57,152 bases of DNA, taken from contig JACPDH010000092.1 of the NCBI GenBank assembly GCA_016184115.1, positions 1 to 57,152 of the forward strand, read 5' to 3'. Positions within the stretch are counted from its first letter, which is position 1, and every line of letters begins with the position of its first letter. Positions 43,836 through 51,477 of the stretch are shown here, piece by piece. The notes below the pieces were generated by a model that saw only the letters and a list, made by a program, of their open reading frames with translations, did not search any database and was not told where the DNA came from. Made by a program: the position numbers and the translations under genes. The stretch comes from Acidobacteriota bacterium (lineage in GTDB: Bacteria; Acidobacteriota; Thermoanaerobaculia; Gp7-AA8).

Positions 43836-44774
43836 ATGGAGAGAATCAGCGAGTATCGCGTCGTAATCATCGGCTCCGGTCCCGCGGGATGCACCGCGGC
43901 ACTCTACCTGTCCCGCGCGAATCTCAAGGCGGTCGTGCTCGAGGGGCTTCAGCCGGGCGGTCAGTTGACGATTACGACGGAGGTCGAGAACTACCCGGGC
44001 TTTCCGGAGGGGATACTCGGGCCTCAGCTCATGGACCTGATGCGAAAGCAGGCGGAGAGATTCGGCGCCGACTTCAAGATGGAGCAGGTGGTGAAGGTCG
44101 AGGCGGGGAAGCGCCCGTTCGTGGTCGTCACGGAAGATCGCGAGTACGAGTGCGACGCGTTGATCGTTGCGTCGGGCGCGACGGCGATGCAGATCGGCCT
44201 CGAGTCGGAGAAGCAGCTCCAGGGATTCGGCGTTTCCTACTGCGCGACGTGCGACGGCTTCTTCTTCAAAGGGAAGGAGATCGTCGTCGTTGGCGGCGGA
44301 GACTCCGCGATGGAGGAAGCAACGTTCCTCACCAAGTTCGCGAGCAAGGTGACGATCGTCCATCGCCGGAAGGAGATGCGCGCGTCGAAGATCATGGTGA
44401 GGCGCGCGCAGGAGAACCCCAAAATCGAGTTCATCTTCGACACGGTGGTCGAGGATGTGATCGGGAGCAAGAACGGCGGCGTCACGGCGCTGAAACTTCG
44501 CAACGTCATCACGAATGAGGCTCGCGAGCTGGCGACGCAGGGTCTCTTCGTGGCGATTGGGCACACCCCGAACACGCAATCGTTCAAGGGGTTGCTCGAC
44601 ATGGACGACAAGGGGTACCTCGTCACGAAGACGGGATCGACCTACACGAACATCGAAGGCATTTTCGCTTGCGGCGACGTGGCAGACCACGTCTACAGGC
44701 AGGCGGTCACGGCGGCTGGAACGGGCTGCATGGCGGCGCTCGACTGCGAGCGCTGGCTGAGCGGTCACGAATAG
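43836..44774 (+). CDS. trxB: Thioredoxin reductase
   Basis: 312 residues, low-molecular-weight bacterial type. FAD site IIGSGPAGCTAALYLSRANL, redox pair Cys136/Cys139 in CATCDG, NADPH site VVGGGDSAMEEATFLT, and C-terminal FACGDVADHVYRQAVTAAGTG. Electrons pass from NADPH to thioredoxin in the cytosol. Start set by the conserved N-terminus; AAGGAAG lies a little far upstream. The 602-residue Rossmann protein follows 33 bases later. Confidence 0.96.
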   Translation: MERISEYRVVIIGSGPAGCTAALYLSRANLKAVVLEGLQPGGQLTITTEVENYPGFPEGILGPQLMDLMRKQAERFGADFKMEQVVKVEAGKRPFVVVTEDREYECDALIVASGATAMQIGLESEKQLQGFGVSYCATCDGFFFKGKEIVVVGGGDSAMEEATFLTKFASKVTIVHRRKEMRASKIMVRRAQENPKIEFIFDTVVEDVIGSKNGGVTALKLRNVITNEARELATQGLFVAIGHTPNTQSFKGLLDMDDKGYLVTKTGSTYTNIEGIFACGDVADHVYRQAVTAAGTGCMAALDCERWLSGHE

Positions 44775-44807
44775 CCGGATCATCGGGACCGCACGAAGGA
44801 GAGGTCA

Positions 44808-46616
44808 ATGACGCGTCACAGAGCGGCGCAAAAGGTTCTGATTCTTGGCGGCGGCGGTATGGTCGGCGTGGAGGTCGCGCGCGAGGCGGTTCGCGAGCTC
44901 CAGCCGGACGAGATCATCATCTCGGCCCTAACGGCGGGCGAGGTCGACGAAGCCGTCGCCGAGCTGCGCGCCGATGCCGGTCGACTCGGCTGGACGACGA
45001 AATTCACTCCCGAGCCGGGTGACATCTTCATCCCCGCCTCACTGCAGGGGCACGGACGCGGTAAGCTCGTCGCCGACCGGAAGCTGTTCGACGAGCTGTT
45101 CGATGACATCTTCTCGTCGAACCCCGAGGCGTACAAAGGGTCGAAGCTCTTCAAACTGATCGACACGCACCGTCCCGACGTCGTCGTCGACTGCATCAAC
45201 ACCGCGACGGCAATCAGCTATCAAGACGTCTACACGACGTCACGCCGCGTGAAGGTGATGCTCGATCGTCTCGAAGACGCGGGATCGCTCGACAAGGCCG
45301 ACCTCGACAGATTCATCCTCGGGGTGCGCGAGCTAATGATCGCGCAAGGCGTACCGCAAATCACGCGCCACATCCTTTACCTGCACAACACGCTCAAGGA
45401 CACCGCCGTCAGAATCTATGTGAAGGTCGGAACGACGGGCACGGGCGGCATGGGCCTCAACATCCCCTACACCCACAGCGAAGACAAGCCGAGTGCGACG
45501 TTGATCTCTAAGTCAGCGATCGGCTTCGCCCACACCGGCCTCCTCTTCCTGCTCGCGCGAACCCCAGGCGCCGCTGCGAAGGGGAGCGAGAACATGGGAA
45601 CCTTGATCAAGGAAGTAAAGCCGGGGGCGATGATCGGCTTCCGGAAGCTTCGCTCGAGTCATGTGAAGCTCGCAGGCGCGACCGGTGCGCGGGAGCCTGG
45701 TTTCCTCGTCGAGTCGAAGGACGAAACGATCGGAGCGACGCTCCAGCCGCGCGCTGACTTTGCAAGCTACGCGAAATTCGAGAACCGCGATGTGCCGGTG
45801 ACGATCGTCGGCGCCGACACGGGCGAGAATGGCTTCTTCTGCATCGGCGAGTTTCACGCGATTACCTATCCGCGTCAGATGGAGTACGTGACGCCGGAGG
45901 AGGTAGCGCGCACGGTCATCCTCGAGATCCTCGGGGCGTCGACCGGGCGCGATGTCCTTGCCGCGATCGACGGCGCGATTACCGAGCCGAGCTATCGCGC
46001 AGGCGTGCTCCGCGATCATGCGTGTCGGCAGCTCGAGGCGCTCGAGCTCGCCCTTGCCGCAGAGAAAGACTTTCTTCCTTCGGTTGCGATCGGCCAGCTG
46101 GGGCCTCCGCGCCTCTCCAAGCTCCTCTTCGAGGCTTACCTCATCCGCGCCGCAACCGGAACGGCGTCGGCGGAGGCACTCGCAAAGCGTCCGGCGGAAG
46201 AGCTCAGGAAGTCGGTCGAGGCCTGGCTCGCGGTGAATCCGAAGGTCACGAGCCTCGTCACGACAATCGGCATCCCGATTCTCCGCGATGGCGATGGTGC
46301 GGCGAGGATCACTCGCGGTCCGCGGCTCAATATTCCGGTCCCGCGCCCCGACGCGAAGCCTAACGAAATGGACGCCGCGGCGGTCGAGAAGTACGCGTTC
46401 CAGGGTTGGGTCGACCTGCGCCCGGCGAACTTCGTTGCGTGGTCGGAGCGAATCGCACGACTCGTCACCTCGAAAGCCGACATCGCCGCTGGCGGTTCCG
46501 CGGCATTTGACCGGCCCAGCTACATGCCCGACGATTTCATCCCCGGCGAAGTTGTCGGCTGGCTGCTGGCCAACGAGTCGGACGCCTCTGGAATGGTTGG
46601 GAACCGGCTGTTCTAG
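44808..46616 (+). CDS. Rossmann-fold NAD(P)-binding protein of unknown function
   Basis: 602 residues, AAGGAGAGG ahead of the ATG. The N-terminus VLILGGGGMVGVEVAREA is a dinucleotide-binding loop, followed by PDVVVDCINTATAISYQDV, which resembles extended short-chain dehydrogenases/epimerases. No YxxxK catalytic pair is evident in the expected place, and residues 200-600 match nothing I recognise; the segment KVGTTGTGGMGLNIPYTHSED looks conserved-like, with glycine-rich loops. A role in sugar or carbonyl chemistry is possible. It ends at a strong terminator. Confidence 0.75.
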   Translation: MTRHRAAQKVLILGGGGMVGVEVAREAVRELQPDEIIISALTAGEVDEAVAELRADAGRLGWTTKFTPEPGDIFIPASLQGHGRGKLVADRKLFDELFDDIFSSNPEAYKGSKLFKLIDTHRPDVVVDCINTATAISYQDVYTTSRRVKVMLDRLEDAGSLDKADLDRFILGVRELMIAQGVPQITRHILYLHNTLKDTAVRIYVKVGTTGTGGMGLNIPYTHSEDKPSATLISKSAIGFAHTGLLFLLARTPGAAAKGSENMGTLIKEVKPGAMIGFRKLRSSHVKLAGATGAREPGFLVESKDETIGATLQPRADFASYAKFENRDVPVTIVGADTGENGFFCIGEFHAITYPRQMEYVTPEEVARTVILEILGASTGRDVLAAIDGAITEPSYRAGVLRDHACRQLEALELALAAEKDFLPSVAIGQLGPPRLSKLLFEAYLIRAATGTASAEALAKRPAEELRKSVEAWLAVNPKVTSLVTTIGIPILRDGDGAARITRGPRLNIPVPRPDAKPNEMDAAAVEKYAFQGWVDLRPANFVAWSERIARLVTSKADIAAGGSAAFDRPSYMPDDFIPGEVVGWLLANESDASGMVGNRLF

Positions 46617-46638
46617 CCAGAGTCATTCGTGAATTCTC

Positions 46639-46671
46639 GGCCCCTTTCCGCGAGAGCGGAAAGGGGCCTTT
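46639..46671 (+). terminator. Rho-independent terminator
   Basis: Perfect 13-bp GC-rich stem (46639-46651 with 46656-46668), GAGA tetraloop and a short T-run. It ends the trxB/Rossmann-protein unit 22 bases after the stop codon. The stem is the clearest intrinsic terminator in the window. Confidence 0.9.
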
Positions 46672-46684
46672 GGCTGTTGAGAGG

Positions 46685-46791
46685 CTTTGAAGTGAGAGCG
46701 TAGAACGCTGAATTTAGAAGCCAGAAGGAGGCACCCTGCAGGTTCTCCTTTCTGGATTCTCAATTCAGCGTTCTACGCTCTCACTTCAAGG
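46685..46791. repeat. Heptamer hairpin, (NNNNGAA)n facing (TTCNNNN)n
   Basis: Left arm 46685-46726: CTTTGAA, GTGAGAG, CGTAGAA, CGCTGAA, TTTAGAA, GCCAGAA. Right arm 46743-46791: seven units beginning TTC or CTC. From TTCAGCG at 46764 the right arm matches the left arm perfectly for 26 bases. It lies between the terminator and the convergent M23 peptidase gene, so it sits 3' of both neighbours. Confidence 0.85.
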
Positions 46792-46874
46792 TGTTCGATG
46801 ACGCACCCACGTCTAACGAAGCTGCCCGAATACACCAAGGCCCCGCAACTCGTCGTCGCAGGGCCTCGTGAGAT

Positions 46875-47750
46875 CTAGTACGCGTTGAGGATGTAGGCGA
46901 GGGGGTTGACCGGCTGGTCGTTGAGGCGGACTTCGTAATGGAGGTGGGGGCCGGTCGAACGGCCGGTGCTGCCGACGGTGCCGATCATGTCGCCACGCTT
47001 GACCTTCTGCCCTGCCTTGACCGCAAAGCCCTGCAGGTGGCCGTAGCGCGTCGAGTATCCGAAGCCATGCGAGATGAAGATCACGTTGCCGTAGCCGTTC
47101 GCCCACTCCGCCTTGACGACGATGCCATCGGCGGGGGCGCGAACCGCTTGCCCGGGTGCCGAGGAGATGTCGACCGCGCTGTGCTGCCCCTTCTCGCCGG
47201 TGAACGGATCGGAGCGGCCTCCAAAGCCATCGGTCAGCACGCCGTGTACGGGCGCGATCGAAGGCGTCGACGAAAGCATCTGTGAGCGCTCGGTGAGTTT
47301 GTCTTCGAGCAGCGAGAGCTCGCTGGCGAGACGACGCGAGCGGAAACGCATCGTGTCGACTTCATCGCGGTAAGGGCTTCCCGGAGCGGAGGAGTCGCGA
47401 AGGCCGCCGACGCCGCCCGTCGCTCCGTCGTCGATCGCATTGACGCCTGCAATGATCGCGAGCTTTCGCGTCTTCTCTTCGACCGACTTCAGTTGCGACC
47501 GAAGCGTGTCGACCGACTTACTGAAGTCCTCGTTCGCGAGCTGAAGATCGCGGTTCTCCTGCTTCAGCCTTGTGAGCTCGCGCGAGTGAGAGATCGAAGA
47601 GAAATACTGGATGGCGAAGAAGCTCGAAAAGAGCAGCGACATCCCCGCGAGTCCGACGGCGCCCCAGAGGAGCCGGTGAGAAACCACCAGCTTCCTGAAC
47701 TTCGCCCGCGCATGCGGCACGAAGATGAGCGTCGCGTACTTTGATTTCAT
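46875..47750 (-). CDS. Membrane-anchored M23 peptidase (LytM type)
   Basis: 291 residues. One membrane helix near 28-50, a coiled coil at 55-100, then a C-terminal LytM/M23 domain with zinc ligands His190 and Asp194 (GQHSAVDIS) and His271 (HLHYEV), plus His238 (RYGHL) and His269. Such proteins cut peptidoglycan cross-bridges or activate other hydrolases at the inner membrane's outer face. Its own strong promoter is at 47787-47814. The last residues lack obvious extra domains. Confidence 0.92.
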   Translation of the reverse strand: MKSKYATLIFVPHARAKFRKLVVSHRLLWGAVGLAGMSLLFSSFFAIQYFSSISHSRELTRLKQENRDLQLANEDFSKSVDTLRSQLKSVEEKTRKLAIIAGVNAIDDGATGGVGGLRDSSAPGSPYRDEVDTMRFRSRRLASELSLLEDKLTERSQMLSSTPSIAPVHGVLTDGFGGRSDPFTGEKGQHSAVDISSAPGQAVRAPADGIVVKAEWANGYGNVIFISHGFGYSTRYGHLQGFAVKAGQKVKRGDMIGTVGSTGRSTGPHLHYEVRLNDQPVNPLAYILNAY

Positions 47751-47786
47751 TCGATAGGATCCCCGAAAACCCGTAAGGACCGCGTT

Positions 47787-47814
47787 ATTCTATGGAACGA
47801 CCTGATCGTGTCAA
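47787..47814 (-). promoter_or_regulatory. Sigma-70 promoter of the M23 peptidase gene
   Basis: On the minus strand: TTGACA (consensus), 16-base spacer, TAGAAT. The ATG is about 37 bases downstream of the -10 box. It directly abuts the AT-rich island at 47815-47945. Confidence 0.75.
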
Positions 47815-47842
47815 TCAAAAGTTAGAGTCGCATCGATCAGTA

Positions 47843-47941
47843 ATGGAATATTTGTACGCTAACCAACTGATTGGACTTGATTTAGATGATTCCTTGTTAG
47901 AAAAATTCCTAATTAAGGATAAATATGTGATTACGGCATAA
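47843..47941 (+). other. AT-rich island with a 32-codon open frame
   Basis: The frame opens with ATG and closes with TAA, and codes for MEYLYANQLIGLDLDDSLLE followed by KFLIKDKYVITA. Only 30 of its 99 bases are G or C, against about two-thirds around it, and it uses TTA, CTA and AAA codons that neighbours avoid. No ribosome site or promoter points at it. It could be a fragment of transferred DNA, a regulatory AT-rich tract between the divergent M23 and pyr promoters, or a real small protein. The remainder of the gap 47751-48173 holds the two promoters only. Confidence 0.35.
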
Positions 47942-48096
47942 GTCTTGCGCGCTCAGTCGGTTGATTCGCGTATCCTCCGCCTCTGGCTGATGAGCGACAA
48001 TGACGTAAATCACAAACGAACGTGAGGACTGTTCGGAGGCGTGTGGAGTCGCGGCGGAGAGCCTTCGAGGCGGCGCGGAAGCGAGCGCGGACGCCT

Positions 48097-48125
48097 TTGA
48101 CTGTTGAACGTCATCTGTATATTCT
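48097..48125 (+). promoter_or_regulatory. Sigma-70 promoter of the pyr operon
   Basis: TTGACT, a 17-base spacer and TATTCT, about 48 bases ahead of the pyrR ATG. The leader is too short for a classical PyrR attenuator with terminator and antiterminator, and no such fold is visible. Confidence 0.75.
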
Positions 48126-48173
48126 CGCGGCCGTCGTGCGATCCCGCCCGATCACCATCCGGAGACCACAACT

Positions 48174-48710
48174 ATGAAGATGAAGAAGCGACTCCTCGAC
48201 GGAGCGCGGCTCGCCCGCACCATCCGCCGCCTTGCGATCGAGATCGTCGAGCGCAACAAGGGGACCGAGAATCTCGTCATCACCGGCATCCGGAGTCGTG
48301 GAGTTCCGATTGCTGAACGGATCGTGAAGCACATCCAGGAAGCGGAAGGGGTTGAGGTGCCGCTCGGCATTCTCGACATCACCCTCTATCGCGACGACCT
48401 AACCACGGTTGCGCCGCAGCCGCTCGTCAAGCCGAGCCACTTTCCCTGCGCGATCGAGAACAAGACGGTGATTCTGATCGACGACGTGCTCTACACCGGT
48501 CGCACGGTGCGTGCGGCACTCGACGCGTTGATCGACTACGGCCGGCCGCGCGCGATCCAGCTCGCCGCACTGATCGACCGCGGTCATCGCGAGTTGCCGA
48601 TTCACGCCGACTTCACCGGACAGGTCATCCCGACCGATCGCTCGGAAGTCATCAAGGTCAAGCTGCAGGAGACCGACGGCGAGGATGAAGTCCTCCTGAT
48701 GGAGAAGTAA
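48174..48710 (+). CDS. pyrR: Bifunctional pyr operon regulator / uracil phosphoribosyltransferase
   Basis: 178 residues. PyrR binds pyr mRNA in the presence of UMP and can convert uracil and PRPP to UMP. The PRPP loop VILIDDVLYTGRT, the N-terminal ITGIRSRGVPIAERI and the GRPRAIQLAALIDRGHRELPI segment are typical. First gene of pyrR-pyrB-pyrC; six bases separate it from pyrB. GGAG lies ahead of the first ATG. Confidence 0.95.
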   Translation: MKMKKRLLDGARLARTIRRLAIEIVERNKGTENLVITGIRSRGVPIAERIVKHIQEAEGVEVPLGILDITLYRDDLTTVAPQPLVKPSHFPCAIENKTVILIDDVLYTGRTVRAALDALIDYGRPRAIQLAALIDRGHRELPIHADFTGQVIPTDRSEVIKVKLQETDGEDEVLLMEK

Positions 48711-48716
48711 GCGACG

Positions 48717-49664
48717 ATGCGATCTCAGGCCACCGCGCTCCGTTCGAAGGATCTCCTCGGCATCGAACAGCTCACTCCCGAAGAGATCTCGTTGATCCTC
48801 GACACGGCCGAGGGATTCCGCGAAGTCAGCGAGCGTCCGATCAAGAAGGTTCCGACGCTCCGCGGGCAGCTCGTGATCAATCTCTTCATGGAAGCGTCGA
48901 CTCGCACGCGGGTCTCGTTCGAGATTGCCGAGAAGCGTCTTTCCGCCGATACGCTCAACTTCTCCGCATCGGGCTCATCCGTCGAGAAGGGCGAGACGCT
49001 GATCGACACGGCGGAGAATCTGATGGCGATGCAGCCCGACATGATCGTCATCCGTCACAAGCACCCTGGCTCGCCGAAGATGCTCGCCGACCTCCTGCCT
49101 GCGTCGATCATCAATGCGGGCGACGGCGCGCACGAGCATCCGACGCAGGCGTTGCTCGACGCCTTCACGATTCGCGAACGGCTCGGTCGACTCTCCGGGG
49201 TGAACGTCTCGATCATTGGGGACATCGCGCACTCGCGCGTCGTCCGGTCGAACATCCACCTGCTCACGAAGATGAAAGCGAACGTGACGCTCGCCTCGCC
49301 GCCGACGCTGATGCCCGCAGAGATCGAGAAGATGGGTGTCCGCGTCGTCCACTCGCTCGACGAGGCGCTCGAAGGGGCCGACGTCGTGATGATGTTGCGC
49401 ATTCAGCTCGAGCGGCAGAGCAAGATGACGTTCCCGTCGCTGCGCGAGTACTTCAACACCTTCGGGCTCACCCCCGAGCGCCTGCGCCGTGCAAACGGAG
49501 GCGCGATCGTCATGCACCCTGGGCCGATGAACCGCGGCGTGGAGATCTCTTCCGACGTCGCCGACGGCCCCTGCTCGGTGATCCTCGATCAGGTCACGAA
49601 CGGTGTTGCCGTTCGGATGGCGGTTCTCTACCTGCTCGCGGGCGGGCACCTGCAGGAATCGTGA
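48717..49664 (+). CDS. pyrB: Aspartate carbamoyltransferase, catalytic subunit
   Basis: 315 residues. Condenses carbamoyl phosphate and aspartate in UMP synthesis. Carbamoyl-phosphate sites [12 protein letters not shown] and [18 protein letters not shown], the 240s region LRIQLERQ and the C-terminal [12 protein letters not shown] are all present. No regulatory pyrI is seen, as in organisms that pair PyrB with PyrC. Its SD lies within the end of pyrR. Confidence 0.97.
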   Translation: MRSQATALRSKDLLGIEQLTPEEISLILDTAEGFREVSERPIKKVPTLRGQLVINLFMEASTRTRVSFEIAEKRLSADTLNFSASGSSVEKGETLIDTAENLMAMQPDMIVIRHKHPGSPKMLADLLPASIINAGDGAHEHPTQALLDAFTIRERLGRLSGVNVSIIGDIAHSRVVRSNIHLLTKMKANVTLASPPTLMPAEIEKMGVRVVHSLDEALEGADVVMMLRIQLERQSKMTFPSLREYFNTFGLTPERLRRANGGAIVMHPGPMNRGVEISSDVADGPCSVILDQVTNGVAVRMAVLYLLAGGHLQES

Positions 49665-49674
49665 GGCGAATCCG

Positions 49675-51012
49675 ATGAACTTGCTGATCGCGAACGGAAG
49701 GGTCGTCGACCCGTCACAGAACATCGACCGCGTGGCTGACGTCCTCATCGAGGACGGCATCGTCGCGAAGGTCGGTCCTGGTCTCAAGGCTGCCAAAGGA
49801 GTCGAGACGATCGATGCCTCCGGCTGCGTCGTTGTTCCGGGGCTCGTCGACCTTCACACGCACCTGCGCGAGCCTGGGCAGGAGCACAAGGAGACGATTC
49901 GAACCGGTACGACCGCCGCCGTCGCCGGCGGTTACACCTCGGTGTGTGCGATGGCCAACACGACGCCGCCTAACGACGAGCGCCCGGTCACGGAGATGAT
50001 CGTCGCCGAGGCGCAGCGGAACGGCGTCTGCAGGGTCTACCCGATCGGTGCGGTCTCGAAGGGTCTCGCCGGCGGAGAGCTCGCCGAGATGGCCGACCTG
50101 CGCGGCGCTGGCTGCGTCGCGTTCAGCGACGACGGTAAGCCGGTCACCAATTCGAAGCTGATGCGCGCCGCGCTCGATTACGCACGCATGCTCGGAGTCC
50201 CGGTCGTCGCCCACGAGGAGGATTGCCACCTCGCCGAGGGGGCAGTCATGCACGAGGGGTACTACTCGACGCTGCTCGGCATGAAGGGGGTCCCCGCAGC
50301 GGGAGAAGAGATCCTTACATCGCGCGACATTCATCTCGTCGAGCTGACGGGAGGAAAACTTCACGTCGCACACCTGTCGACGCATGGCGCCGTCGAGGCG
50401 GTTCGACGAGCGAAGTCGCGCGGGCTCCCGGTGACATGCGAGGTCACCCCGCATCATCTGGCGTTGACCGACGAGGCGGTGCAGTCATTCTCGACGAGCC
50501 TCAAGATGAATCCGCCGCTTCGCTCGGAGTCTCATCGTCTCGCGCTGATCGAGGCGATCAAGGACGGGACGATCGACGCGATCGCAACCGATCATGCGCC
50601 TCACCATCCCGACGAAAAGCGGGTCGAGTTCGACCTCGCGCCGTTCGGCATCATCGGGCTCGAGACCGCCTTCGCGGTGTGTTACGAAATCCTCGTGAAG
50701 TCGAAAGCGATCAAGCTGGCGCAACTCGTCGACCTCATGTCGTGCCGTCCGGCGAAGATCTTCAACCTCCCGGGTGGAACGCTCAAGCCGGGAAGCGCTG
50801 GCGACGTGGCGGTGATCGACGTCGACGGTTCGACCGAGTTCGCATCGTTCCGTTCACGGTCGATGAACTCGCCGTGGCGCGGTCGCACACTGCCGACGCG
50901 CGTCGTCGCGACGGTCGTCGGCGGCGTCGTTCGCCACGACGCGCGTGCGGATGCGAAGGAAGGGGAGAAGGCGCGCCCGAAGGCCGCGAAGGCCCGAACC
51001 GCTCGCCGCTAG
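49675..51012 (+). CDS. pyrC: Dihydroorotase
   Basis: 445 residues, amidohydrolase class I type. Closes carbamoyl aspartate to dihydroorotate. Zinc motifs DLHTHLREPG (after GLV) and ATDHAPHHPDEK, the catalytic-loop GYTSVCAMANTTPPNDERPV, and HLSTHGAVEAVRRAK are present. The start at MNLLIANG is chosen over an in-frame upstream codon inside pyrB. The C-terminus has a short basic tail (ARPKAAKARTARR) that is not usual for the family. Confidence 0.96.
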   Translation: MNLLIANGRVVDPSQNIDRVADVLIEDGIVAKVGPGLKAAKGVETIDASGCVVVPGLVDLHTHLREPGQEHKETIRTGTTAAVAGGYTSVCAMANTTPPNDERPVTEMIVAEAQRNGVCRVYPIGAVSKGLAGGELAEMADLRGAGCVAFSDDGKPVTNSKLMRAALDYARMLGVPVVAHEEDCHLAEGAVMHEGYYSTLLGMKGVPAAGEEILTSRDIHLVELTGGKLHVAHLSTHGAVEAVRRAKSRGLPVTCEVTPHHLALTDEAVQSFSTSLKMNPPLRSESHRLALIEAIKDGTIDAIATDHAPHHPDEKRVEFDLAPFGIIGLETAFAVCYEILVKSKAIKLAQLVDLMSCRPAKIFNLPGGTLKPGSAGDVAVIDVDGSTEFASFRSRSMNSPWRGRTLPTRVVATVVGGVVRHDARADAKEGEKARPKAAKARTARR

Positions 51013-51016
51013 TCTC

Positions 51017-51394
51017 ATGCCGAAGCGGGTCGTCATCGTCGACGATTCCTGCGCCTTCTGCGATCTCTGGGAGAACATTCTCGGAGAACGTTACGGTGGC
51101 GCGGCGAGGGTCGAGAAGTACACACACCCCTACGATGCCCTTCCACACATCGACGAATCGATCGACTTGTTGATCGTCGACCTCGAGATGCCGGGGATGG
51201 ACGGACAGAAGTTCGTTGCATTCGCGCGCCAGAAAGGGCTTCCGGCAAAGAAGATCATCGTGACCTCCTCACACGACGCCAAAGAGCTCCATGAGCGCTT
51301 TCGCATCGGCGATACGATCGCGGTGATCAACAAGACCGAGCCGAAGCAGCAGGAGGCGTTCCTGATGATCCTCGACTCGGTCATGCGCAAGTGA
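51017..51394 (+). CDS. Stand-alone response-regulator receiver domain
   Basis: 125 residues. VVIVDDSCAF gives the acidic pair, the phospho-acceptor is Asp in LIVDLEMPGMDG, Thr/Ser at IVTSSH and Lys in VINKTEPK complete the site. No output domain. It starts four bases after the pyrC stop and ends 83 bases before the PilT-like ATPase, so it could regulate pilus function like CheY-type or PilG/PilH proteins, but location alone suggests this. Confidence 0.88.
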   Translation: MPKRVVIVDDSCAFCDLWENILGERYGGAARVEKYTHPYDALPHIDESIDLLIVDLEMPGMDGQKFVAFARQKGLPAKKIIVTSSHDAKELHERFRIGDTIAVINKTEPKQQEAFLMILDSVMRK

Positions 51395-51477
51395 CTCCTT
51401 GCATGTCGTTTCGCTGACGTGCAACATATGAAGGGCGCCCGTCCTCCGGGCGTAGCGCACGAGAGCCGGAGATCAAC

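Noticed and set aside
48126-48173. PyrR-controlled attenuator in the pyr leader
   Set aside because: The leader is under 50 bases and shows no terminator/antiterminator pair or PyrR-binding loop.
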